Assembly (NCBI RefSeq): GCF_002727185.1
Contig: NZ_NIZW01000007.1
Coordinates: forward strand, 62,001-126,000
Length of the DNA: 64,000 nt
Reading direction: 5' to 3'
Origin: Rhodopirellula bahusiensis
Lineage (GTDB): Bacteria; Planctomycetota; Planctomycetia; Pirellulales; Pirellulaceae
Shown here: in pieces, positions 17,484-24,618 of the stretch
Numbering within the stretch: the stretch's first letter is position 1
How the letters are laid out: every line of letters begins with the position of its first letter
The notes under the pieces: model-generated
The model's database searches: none
What the model was told of the DNA's origin: nothing
Seen by the model: only the letters and a program-made list of their open reading frames with translations
Program-made: the position numbers and the translations under genes

Positions 17484-19743
17484 TTTCGTTGGAGAGCACC
17501 TCCGCCAGAACAGCCCAGGTTCGAACGATGATGCGATAGCTCGCGAACGCACCGAGCAAACCGATCATGCCAGCGATGATCGCAATCAGCAGATACTCTT
17601 TCGTTTGCCCTTCACTGAAGACCATCAAGGCAGCTCCCATCAACGGGATGACAGCGGCGATCAACAAAAACGATTCGCTATCACTGATCATTTGCTGAGC
17701 ATGACGTTCGAACTTTGGATCCCGCATCGTCGGCCGAATCATCTTGGGATAGTGCACGCAAGTCGCCACCACGTTCAGCGCGAACAGCGGGTACACCATC
17801 GCCACCCCGCCACAAATGAGCAACGAGATGAAAAAGTGAACCGCTTGGCCATCGGTGAACTCATCAAACCTCGACTTCAACAACAGCGGATAAACCAATC
17901 CCGCGATCAACCAGCACGTGCCTCCAATCGATGCGGCTCGATACCCCAGCCGCAACATGGAATTGAGTTCCTCCTCTCCGACGGACTCAGCCTGCCGAGT
18001 TGCCTTCAACGCTCTCGCGGACGCGCGCGTGTAAATCACGATCAATCCCAAACCCAAGGGGAACGCGATTGAATTCACCCAAATCGCGAATTCATCCAGG
18101 CTCGGCCGCATCTCCTCCGGCATGATCTCGCTGTGGTTGTAAAAATAATTGATGAAGCCCGCGGCAATGTTGGGCAGCAAAATCGAAACAACAGACAACC
18201 ACCAAGGCGACACATTCCCCAACATGTGCATCCAAGAACCTGGTTTCGGATCAAACAAACGAGCGGCTTCTGGGTGCATCGCCAACCGCAGGCTACCGCT
18301 CATCTCGGCGCCGTTTTCCGGACGATCCGCGGGATCCACCGACAACGCGGACCGAAGCACGCTCTCCAGCACGCGTTCCGACGGCGTGTCCAACCGATCT
18401 GGAACCAACAATTCGCGTTTCCGCGCCGCATGCTGCTCTTCCAACAACTCCGTCCAAGAATGAGTCTCATGCGAACAATCAAACGGTCGTTTGCCTTGCC
18501 ATAATTCCCACAGCAAAACCGCCAACGAATACAAATCCGCGGCCCCACCGACATTTTCGGGACGCCCACACCGTGTGATGCTCATCGCATCGAGATGCTC
18601 CGGTGCCATGTAACCGACTGAACCGCCCAGCGATGAAGCGGCTCCGGCACGACCAGCGGTCCCAGCCATCGACACGTTGAAATCCGCCAACTGCGGCAGA
18701 CCTTCTGCGGTCAACAAAACGTTGGCTGGTTTGACATCGCGGTGCAACACGCCGGCTTCGTGTGCGGTTTGCAAAGAGTCCGCCAATTGCAAACCGACCC
18801 ACGCGACCACCTTGGGCCATTCGCATCCCAACAACCACGCTCGAGTGGTCGAGCGATCCGGAACCACCTGCGCCGATTCGAGTAGTGCCTGATCCACCGC
18901 CCGCAAATAGACCCCGCCATCACGCTTGACAAGTGGAACCGAACGAGCCAAGCGAACAACGTCCGCCAACGTGCCACCGGGATGAAATTGCATGTACAGC
19001 AAATGCAACTCGAACAAGCGACCTGCCGCTTCATCATCATGGACCGCCACCTGACGCTGATCAAACACTCGCACGATGTTCGGATGGTCGAACTGCGCGA
19101 GTGCCTGTGGTTCGTCCCCGGTGTCGTTCGCGACTTTCAAGGCAACCAATCGCGACATGGAATTTTGGCGAGCCAGATACACATGGGCGAACGCACCCTC
19201 ACCCAATTTCTGGATGATCTCAAAATCATCCACCACCGCTCCCACGGCCAACTCCATCGGCGTCCCACGACGAGGCGTTTTCGCGATGGACGCTTGCTGA
19301 TCGCCCGATGAATCGAACAGCGGCTTCAAAACCGGTTCCAAATGCGGGAACCGATTTCGATAATGCTCGTGTTCCGGAGTCTGCCCACATTCGCGACGGA
19401 GTTGAATCTCTTCCATCACCAAATCAAACGGTGCCGACTCAGCCGAAAACCATTCGGGAAAGGCATCGAAGTATTCGTCCAACCAGCGCGGGCATTCATT
19501 CTGCACCGCGATCGCCATGCTCATCTTCACCATTTCCACCAAGACGAAGCGTCCCGATCGATCGCCCGCCGCCGCATCGCCTTGAAACCGAGCGGGAAGC
19601 AACTCCCAAACTCTCCGCGGATCGCCACCCTCATCGTCATCCGCCAAACGTTCCAGGCACTCCAGCAGAATCTCATCCAAATCCAGCGTGGAATCCTCCG
19701 CGGTGGTCGATGCACGACGTTGGGCTGACTGTCGAGACGTCAT
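17464..19743 (-). CDS. membrane Ser/Thr protein kinase (PknB type)
   Basis: The kinase domain spans about residues 190-490 of 759: IQKLGEGAFAHVYLARQ (P-loop), VALKVA (Lys), HRDVKPANVLL (catalytic loop), and GYMAPEHL (APE). The magnesium-binding DFG is replaced by DFN (LADFNVS). The N-terminal ~170 residues are acidic and soluble. After the kinase come about five hydrophobic segments (for example VSPWWLSVVSILLPNIAAG), placing it in the membrane with a C-terminal multi-span region. ATG at 19743 is preferred over an upstream one at 19812. It diverges from an ECF sigma gene 150 bp away, a frequent planctomycete pairing. Confidence 0.88.
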   Translation of the reverse strand: MTSRQSAQRRASTTAEDSTLDLDEILLECLERLADDDEGGDPRRVWELLPARFQGDAAAGDRSGRFVLVEMVKMSMAIAVQNECPRWLDEYFDAFPEWFSAESAPFDLVMEEIQLRRECGQTPEHEHYRNRFPHLEPVLKPLFDSSGDQQASIAKTPRRGTPMELAVGAVVDDFEIIQKLGEGAFAHVYLARQNSMSRLVALKVANDTGDEPQALAQFDHPNIVRVFDQRQVAVHDDEAAGRLFELHLLYMQFHPGGTLADVVRLARSVPLVKRDGGVYLRAVDQALLESAQVVPDRSTTRAWLLGCEWPKVVAWVGLQLADSLQTAHEAGVLHRDVKPANVLLTAEGLPQLADFNVSMAGTAGRAGAASSLGGSVGYMAPEHLDAMSITRCGRPENVGGAADLYSLAVLLWELWQGKRPFDCSHETHSWTELLEEQHAARKRELLVPDRLDTPSERVLESVLRSALSVDPADRPENGAEMSGSLRLAMHPEAARLFDPKPGSWMHMLGNVSPWWLSVVSILLPNIAAGFINYFYNHSEIMPEEMRPSLDEFAIWVNSIAFPLGLGLIVIYTRASARALKATRQAESVGEEELNSMLRLGYRAASIGGTCWLIAGLVYPLLLKSRFDEFTDGQAVHFFISLLICGGVAMVYPLFALNVVATCVHYPKMIRPTMRDPKFERHAQQMISDSESFLLIAAVIPLMGAALMVFSEGQTKEYLLIAIIAGMIGLLGAFASYRIIVRTWAVLAEVLSNETTATPR

Positions 19744-19893
19744 GACACAGGAAGGGTGTTTCGAGATTCGTCGAACAGGAAAACGGCGCGGCGTGCCCAT
19801 GATAGCGAGCACCTCGGTAAGATGGCATGCACCGTTCTTGCTCCTCTTCCTTGCTCAGCCCGACTTCGATTGGCTCCCCTCCCGGTGATCACG

Positions 19894-20547
19894 ATGGACG
19901 ACGACAGCTCACTCGACTCATCGACCCCACCCACGGACGATCCGCTGATCCAGAGAATTCGCCAACGAGACGTCGACGCGTTGGGCGAGTACATCGCTCA
20001 GAATCGCGATTCTTTGTTTCGATTCGTGAAATCCATCACCGGCGAACACCTGCTGGCGTTGGTCGAAGTCGATGATTTGATCCAAGAAATCGCGACAGCC
20101 GCCATCTCAGGTCTGCCAACCGCGCCGCTGGACCAATATTCCGTGATGCAGTGGTTGCAACAACTTGCTCGCAGACGCGTGGTCGACGCCCACCGATTCC
20201 ACTTCGACGCGAAACGCCGCGACGCGGGTCGGCAACAATCGATTCACGGCGGCGGTGCGTCAGGTGGCGATGACGGTGCCATGGGCATGGAACAATTGCT
20301 CGCCGCCAGCATGACCTCGCCCAGCGCCGTTGTCAGCCAAAACATTCGACTCAACGCAATGTCTCAAGCGATCGGGCAACTCAACGAAGAACAGCAAACC
20401 GTCATCCGGCTGCGATACGTCGACGGCATGCCGACTAGACAAATCGCGGAACAACTCGGCAAAACCGATGTCTCCATCCGAGTCTTGCTGTCACGCAGCA
20501 TGCGACAACTCGAAAAACAACTCGAAGCCAACCGCCCCACACGCTGA
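19894..20547 (+). CDS. ECF-type RNA polymerase sigma factor
   Basis: The ~217-aa protein has sigma region 2 around LFRFVKSITGEHLLALVEVDDLIQEI and region 4 at LNEEQQTVIRLRYVDGMPTRQIAEQLG followed by VSIRVLLSRSMRQLEKQL. The linker between them carries a Gly/Asp-rich insert (GGGASGGDDG). The ATG at 19894 is used because the longer upstream frame has no sigma similarity. It diverges from the membrane kinase gene; planctomycete ECF groups next to kinases are thought to be controlled by them. A hairpin (AGGCT-TCC-AGCCT) follows the stop. Confidence 0.88.
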   Translation: MDDDSSLDSSTPPTDDPLIQRIRQRDVDALGEYIAQNRDSLFRFVKSITGEHLLALVEVDDLIQEIATAAISGLPTAPLDQYSVMQWLQQLARRRVVDAHRFHFDAKRRDAGRQQSIHGGGASGGDDGAMGMEQLLAASMTSPSAVVSQNIRLNAMSQAIGQLNEEQQTVIRLRYVDGMPTRQIAEQLGKTDVSIRVLLSRSMRQLEKQLEANRPTR

Positions 20548-20894
20548 CAAAAGTGGCATAGGCTTCCAGCCTGTGAGCTCCCCTGTACCAAGACTGATGC
20601 TCGATGTCCCCTTGATGGAATCGGTACGATGCCCTTGCAAGGCCGTCGCCCACAGCCAGTCCCAATAGGATGGACGCCATCTCACCTTGAACCCAATCCC
20701 ATGGATGTGGGACAAGCACACCACAGTAAGCATCGCATGAACAACAAGTGACCTAGCGGAAGGGCGCGAGCCCTCCGGTTCCTCACCGGGCTGCTTGCGC
20801 CACACCGCTAACATCGTCACTTGTTGTTCACGCGTTGCTAAGCAGCTGAGCTGAGGCATGGTTCAGAACAGGCAAATACAATTGAAATGCGAAT
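20548..20894. other. gene-free stretch with repeat elements
   Basis: No convincing coding frame lies here. It holds a short hairpin after the sigma gene (AGGCT-TCC-AGCCT near 20562) and the ~99-bp palindromic element at 20735-20833. Confidence 0.7.
20735..20833. repeat. REP/MITE-like palindromic element
   Basis: The ends are TGAACAACAAGTGAC (20738-20752) and GTCACTTGTTGTTCA (20816-20830), a perfect 15-bp inverted repeat that extends to 18 bp with one mismatch. Inside are TAGCGG (20754-20759) paired with CCGCTA (20805-20810), a hairpin AGGGC-GCGA-GCCCT, and CCGGT-TCCTC-ACCGG. The whole unit can fold as one branched structure. It has no coding potential. Confidence 0.8.
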
Positions 20895-21386
20895 TCAAGG
20901 GACGACGCCGAGTTCAAGAAGCGTCCAGAACAAACCTGAAGAACCAAAAGCAACAAGATTGATCACGGTGGCCAACCTCGGTCTCCGTATCCAGTAAAGC
21001 CGGCACGAGAACGCCCAGCAACTTCCAAGAAAAGCAAACCCGGCCGCCACAATCATCCCCTTGGTAAATTCAACATCGTAGCCCTGTCGCTGTGCCATGT
21101 TGATTGATTCAACCGCAATCAGAAGTGCAAGGCCGAGACTTGCTACCCCGAAAATGCCCGCCAGCAACATGAGCAATGGGTATCGACTCGGCGGCAACCG
21201 CTTGGCGGCATCGCAATGCGTTGGCGATTCATAGGGATTCAATTCGACCGAGGGCCCGAACTTGTAACGAACTTGTAAGGTGCCAGCCACTTTGTGGAGT
21301 GCGATCCCAACTTCGCTCGCATCAAACTGTTCACATCGCTGAGGCCGCGGCATGGCAAAGCTCTCCCTCTCGGAACCGACTGACAA
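20895..21386 (-). CDS. small membrane protein with NPYESP motif
   Basis: Three or four hydrophobic segments follow an NPYESP motif (LLMLLAGIFGVASLGLALLIA; GMIVAAGFAFLGSCWAF; LATVINLVAFGSSGLFW). NPYESP sits near the N-terminus of many small planctomycete membrane proteins. Here it is at residue ~50 of the longest frame, so the real start may be the TTG at 21242, which would make the protein begin MNPYESP; the upstream ~48 residues would then be noncoding. Function unknown. Confidence 0.6.
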   Translation of the reverse strand: MSVGSERESFAMPRPQRCEQFDASEVGIALHKVAGTLQVRYKFGPSVELNPYESPTHCDAAKRLPPSRYPLLMLLAGIFGVASLGLALLIAVESINMAQRQGYDVEFTKGMIVAAGFAFLGSCWAFSCRLYWIRRPRLATVINLVAFGSSGLFWTLLELGVVP

Positions 21387-21475
21387 GACAATTGGATCCT
21401 ACGCAGCGGCGGTTGGGAGTCAAGGTTTGGTGGGTGGCACCATTCGGTTGGGGAACGCTATCGCCAGGTCGCCAG

Positions 21476-21853
21476 CTATATCGGTAATTCGTTAAAAAGA
21501 GTGAGAATCGCAATTTGGGATACCGAAATTCCGACAAGTCCACCGAAGCAACAAGCGATCACAAAGTTAGTCGTGGACGATAACCGACGATGAAGGATCG
21601 ACGTACGGGAACGATACAGAACGAAAAGCATGACGAGCACCAGACCCAAGACGACAGCCACATTTGACCAGTTGCATGGCACGCCCAAAACGCCCAGCGA
21701 CAGAAAGAACGTGATCGGCACGAATAAACCACCAACTACGATTGAATAAACTGCGAATATCAAACGCTGAAGAAAAGACGTTTTCTCATTCGCAACGTCT
21801 ACAGTGTTCGCAACATTTGCGTTTCCATCAGGCGATTCGTATGGGTTTATCAT
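21476..21853 (-). CDS. small membrane protein with N-terminal NPYESP motif
   Basis: The 125-aa protein starts MINPYESPDGN and has three or four hydrophobic segments (LIFAVYSIVVGGLFVPITFFLSLG; VAVVLGLVLVMLFVLY; FVIACCFGGLVGISVSQIAILTL). It lies on the same strand as the NPYESP protein downstream, 89 bp away. It is a paralogue in layout rather than in close sequence. Function unknown. Confidence 0.7.
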   Translation of the reverse strand: MINPYESPDGNANVANTVDVANEKTSFLQRLIFAVYSIVVGGLFVPITFFLSLGVLGVPCNWSNVAVVLGLVLVMLFVLYRSRTSILHRRLSSTTNFVIACCFGGLVGISVSQIAILTLFNELPI

Positions 21854-21998
21854 TCGGGCATGCCTCCTGGAAGTTCAGTCAAGCAACTCCCAGTGCTATC
21901 GGGACGATGAGATCGCAGCAATGATGGTAGAAAAACAAGACCAATCGCTGACACTGAGTCCCCCCACTTCAACACATCGGACCGTCACCACCAAGCAT

Positions 21999-22766
21999 TC
22001 AGGGCGACATCTCAAACTTGATTTTCACTTCTGCCGAAATGGAAACCTGACCTGGCGTATTGAGTCCCAGAGGTTCTGCGTTAGTGTCGTCACGCTGGAC
22101 AACAAGAGTGTATTCCGCCCTCTCATTTGGAGAAACTCTTTCCGCGACCGATCGATTCACATCATGCGAAGCAGCAGACATAAAAAAATCCGCCGCAGCT
22201 TCATTGTATTCAACGTGCTCCTCAATCTGCAGAGCCGCCCCCAGTTTCATCCCCGCAAGTTCAGTGAGGTGCCCAGCCTTTTCTTTGGCATGCGCCACCG
22301 CCAAACGCCTCGCTTCAAACTGGTGCTTTCGTTGACTGCTGACACGAAATTGCATGCGTGAGACGTTCGTGAGCCCAGCATCAAACGCATCGGACAAAAT
22401 CGGTTCGATTTTGTCGAAGTCCGTCAGCCGCACTGAAATTGCTCTCTTATAGTTGTAGGAAACCGGTGTTTCTTGCCGCTCGCCAAACTCACCGTAGTAC
22501 GGTGAAACATCAAGATCGTCCACCTTTATGCTGGACCTTGGGACCGAATGGTCGCCTAGCAACTTCAGTAGTGACCTTGAGACCGCATCGTTTCCGCGTT
22601 TTGCTTCCAGAAGACTCGCCTCTCTCGTACGAACGTCGAGCCCAAGCAATACTACATCTGGCGTGACCTTTACTTCGCCAGCCGCAGTGACCGTGATAGT
22701 TCGCTGCTCTTCAGCAACCAGAACGGAACACCAGACGCAACAAAGGACAAACACGAAAGATTTCAT
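21999..22766 (-). CDS. exported SIMPL-domain (DUF541) protein
   Basis: The family is periplasmic or outer-membrane-associated and related to the oxidative-stress protein YggE. Seen here: signal peptide (FVFVLCCVWCSVLVAEE), then TITVTAAGEVKVTPD, the SIMPL opening, and YNYKRAISVRLTDFDKIEPIL and ARRLAVAHAKEKAGHLTELAG in the body. The ATG at 22766 is chosen because it begins the signal peptide; the longer frame adds only 20 untypical residues. The mature length of ~235 aa is normal. Confidence 0.85.
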   Translation of the reverse strand: MKSFVFVLCCVWCSVLVAEEQRTITVTAAGEVKVTPDVVLLGLDVRTREASLLEAKRGNDAVSRSLLKLLGDHSVPRSSIKVDDLDVSPYYGEFGERQETPVSYNYKRAISVRLTDFDKIEPILSDAFDAGLTNVSRMQFRVSSQRKHQFEARRLAVAHAKEKAGHLTELAGMKLGAALQIEEHVEYNEAAADFFMSAASHDVNRSVAERVSPNERAEYTLVVQRDDTNAEPLGLNTPGQVSISAEVKIKFEMSP

Positions 22767-23156
22767 TGAGATACCAAATGCACGTGATACTGAAATTCGC
22801 AGAAGCTTGCCGGACGAAAGTCGCATCCTTCGCGGTTACCCACGAAGTCATGGCAACTGCGGTTTGCGACATCAAGACTTCTTGCAATTCAATCAAGATT
22901 CACCAGACGCTCAGCCGCTAGTCACCAGAGCAACTCGACGCCAAACACAAGGCTAGCCTCGCTGCATAAGAAGCGGTTTCCAGATGCCCGACCGCCGTGG
23001 GCTATCGAGACCTGATCCGTTCGGCCACCCGTCAGTTTGTCCTAATCACTTATGCGACGCAAGCAAATTATGCGACGCCGTACTGGGACAGTTCGGCAAA
23101 TGGTGGTTGCATGACGCCACCGCGTAGCACTCGCGAGTGCAGATGGGCAACTTGAT
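22767..23156. other. gene-free stretch upstream of the repeat-bounded cassette
   Basis: I see no real gene. A direct repeat TTATGCGACGC occurs twice around 23048-23078. Together with 23157-23439 this is the longest gene-free part of the window. Confidence 0.6.
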
Positions 23157-23196
23157 TCAATTCGCGAAACCGCGTTTGCGGAGCAGGGCTTCTGTG
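23157..23196. repeat. left copy of a 40-bp direct repeat (3' end fragment of the M3 peptidase gene)
   Basis: These 40 bases are identical to 33022-33061, in the same orientation. The right copy is the stop codon and last 12 codons (plus one base) of the M3 peptidase; here the fragment has no gene attached. It includes the palindrome TTCGCGAA. Confidence 0.9.
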
Positions 23197-23205
23197 CGAA
23201 AACTT

Positions 23206-23266
23206 GGAAAACTGGGGGCCACCGGAAAGCTGGGGGCCGGAAAGCTGGGGAAAGCTGGGGGCCACC
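23206..23266. repeat. tandem GGAAAGCTGGGGGCC repeat
   Basis: Four imperfect copies of a 15-bp unit lie at 23206, 23224, 23239 and about 23251; two are followed by ACC. The last runs into GCCACCCAC, which is inverted on the other side of the transposase gene. Confidence 0.8.
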
Positions 23267-23269
23267 CAC
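23258..23269. repeat. left inverted repeat flanking the transposase gene
   Basis: GGGGCCACCCAC here is the exact reverse complement of 24586-24597, on the other side of the transposase gene. Confidence 0.6.
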
Positions 23270-23439
23270 AAACTTTAGCAGCGGCAGTGACCCGCTGTTG
23301 CCACAGGAGGACACCTCGGATGCTCATGAGCAACGTATTGCGAGCTTGCGCACGAAAGAACCTCGGTATTGACCGGCAACGCGCAGCTGTCAACTCAGAC
23401 GGACTTCAGGGGCAATCGTCGGCTTGGAAAACGGCTGGA

Positions 23440-24516
23440 TCAGTCCGATGACAATCCAAGTGGGTTTTCGTGGGCGCAAAGCCAATGTTGGCCGCACCGT
23501 ATCGCCTCTCTCGCGAGGCTCTCAGGGGTTCCCGCTGCACGCTTGAAGACTCGCCCAAACTTGCACACGACGTCGCACCAGCCGGTCGCATCCAAGCCCA
23601 GGCGGCTCAAGATCGGAGACAAGTGTTCGGGGATCACTCCTACCTTCCCGTCTCGCAACTGCCGGCCAGTCCAGTCGAGCAATTCCAAATACTGAGCCAT
23701 TGAAACGCTTAAGAATCCCTTGGAGCTCGCCCTGCGTCCAGAGCTTTCGAGGCACGGCCCCACCGGGTCATCCTGTTCGTTGATCTCAATCGGGCTCATC
23801 CAACCACTCTTGCGACGCCGACGACTGCGTTCCCAATCGTGAGTGTTGGGCCGAGTTCGATCTTCCCGCTCCGCTAGGTCGTCGATCCGATCCTTCGCTC
23901 CGGTGTAATCACTGGTTTCCGGCGTTTCAGCGATGGCGGCGCGGATCGGATTGAGATCCACGTACGCCGCACAAGCCAGCAAACTCGCCTCATCAAGAAG
24001 ATTTTGCAGCTTGTATCTGCCCTCCCAGAATCGGCCGGTGCACTCATCCTCACGGTTGGCTCGCCGAGCAATGTTCTCCGCCGTGCACCGCATCCACCAA
24101 CTCACATCGGATAGCCGCTGACGCCGTTGGGCCAGCACCTCAGGTTGATTGACAATCATGTCAATCTCTGGCTTGGACGGAATCTCTGGTGAACCGTCAG
24201 GCTTGCGACGATGGGGAAACAAACGCAACCAACGACGGGCAACTTCTTCGTCCGTCCAAGCCGCTACCACGTCCGGACGGCTACGCAGCACGATGTGCAA
24301 ATGATTGCTGAGCACCGTGTAGGTCAAACAATCGATTCCAAAGACACTTGCGAGGAACTCCAGTCGATCACGAATCCACTGCCGCCGATGTTCAAACGAT
24401 TGCCCCGTGAACGGGTCATCGCCGCACAAGAATGCTCGCCGGACGCACCGCTGAACGGCATGAAAGACTTGGATTTCTGCGGGATCAGCAACTTCGTAAC
24501 GAGGTTTGCGAGCCAT
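23440..24516 (-). CDS. REP-associated tyrosine transposase (RAYT, IS200-like Y1 family)
   Basis: Y1 HUH transposases nick and rejoin single-stranded DNA; RAYTs are thought to mobilise REP palindromes. The metal-binding HUH-type motif is SNHLHIVLRS, and the catalytic Tyr is in CAAYVDLNPIRAAI, a hallmark of this group. The C-terminal ~140 residues are basic then variable, typical of the planctomycete version. The 358 aa appear complete, with GGAG before the ATG. It is the last gene in the run of minus-strand genes behind the sulfatases, and 12-bp inverted repeats flank it. Confidence 0.88.
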   Translation of the reverse strand: MARKPRYEVADPAEIQVFHAVQRCVRRAFLCGDDPFTGQSFEHRRQWIRDRLEFLASVFGIDCLTYTVLSNHLHIVLRSRPDVVAAWTDEEVARRWLRLFPHRRKPDGSPEIPSKPEIDMIVNQPEVLAQRRQRLSDVSWWMRCTAENIARRANREDECTGRFWEGRYKLQNLLDEASLLACAAYVDLNPIRAAIAETPETSDYTGAKDRIDDLAEREDRTRPNTHDWERSRRRRKSGWMSPIEINEQDDPVGPCLESSGRRASSKGFLSVSMAQYLELLDWTGRQLRDGKVGVIPEHLSPILSRLGLDATGWCDVVCKFGRVFKRAAGTPESLAREAIRCGQHWLCAHENPLGLSSD

Positions 24517-24585
24517 GAGGTGTCTCCAGCCAGGGGAAGCGATGCAGCAATCCTACGCACGACCCCGCAATAGGCAAGTCAAAAC

Positions 24586-24597
24586 GTGGGTGGCCCC
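24586..24597. repeat. right inverted repeat flanking the transposase gene
   Basis: GTGGGTGGCCCC, the reverse complement of 23258-23269. It lies just upstream of the transposase gene and just after the sulfatase stop. Confidence 0.6.
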
Positions 24598-24618
24598 TTC
24601 TCACGCTCCGCTCGTTCC

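Noticed and set aside
23206-23266. CRISPR array
   Set aside because: The 15-bp units abut one another or are separated by only 3 bp; there are no unique spacers and no cas genes in the window.
23042-23393. Several short frames in the repeat region next to the transposase
   Set aside because: They are built from the 40-bp fragment and the tandem array, and none has a ribosome binding site or family character.
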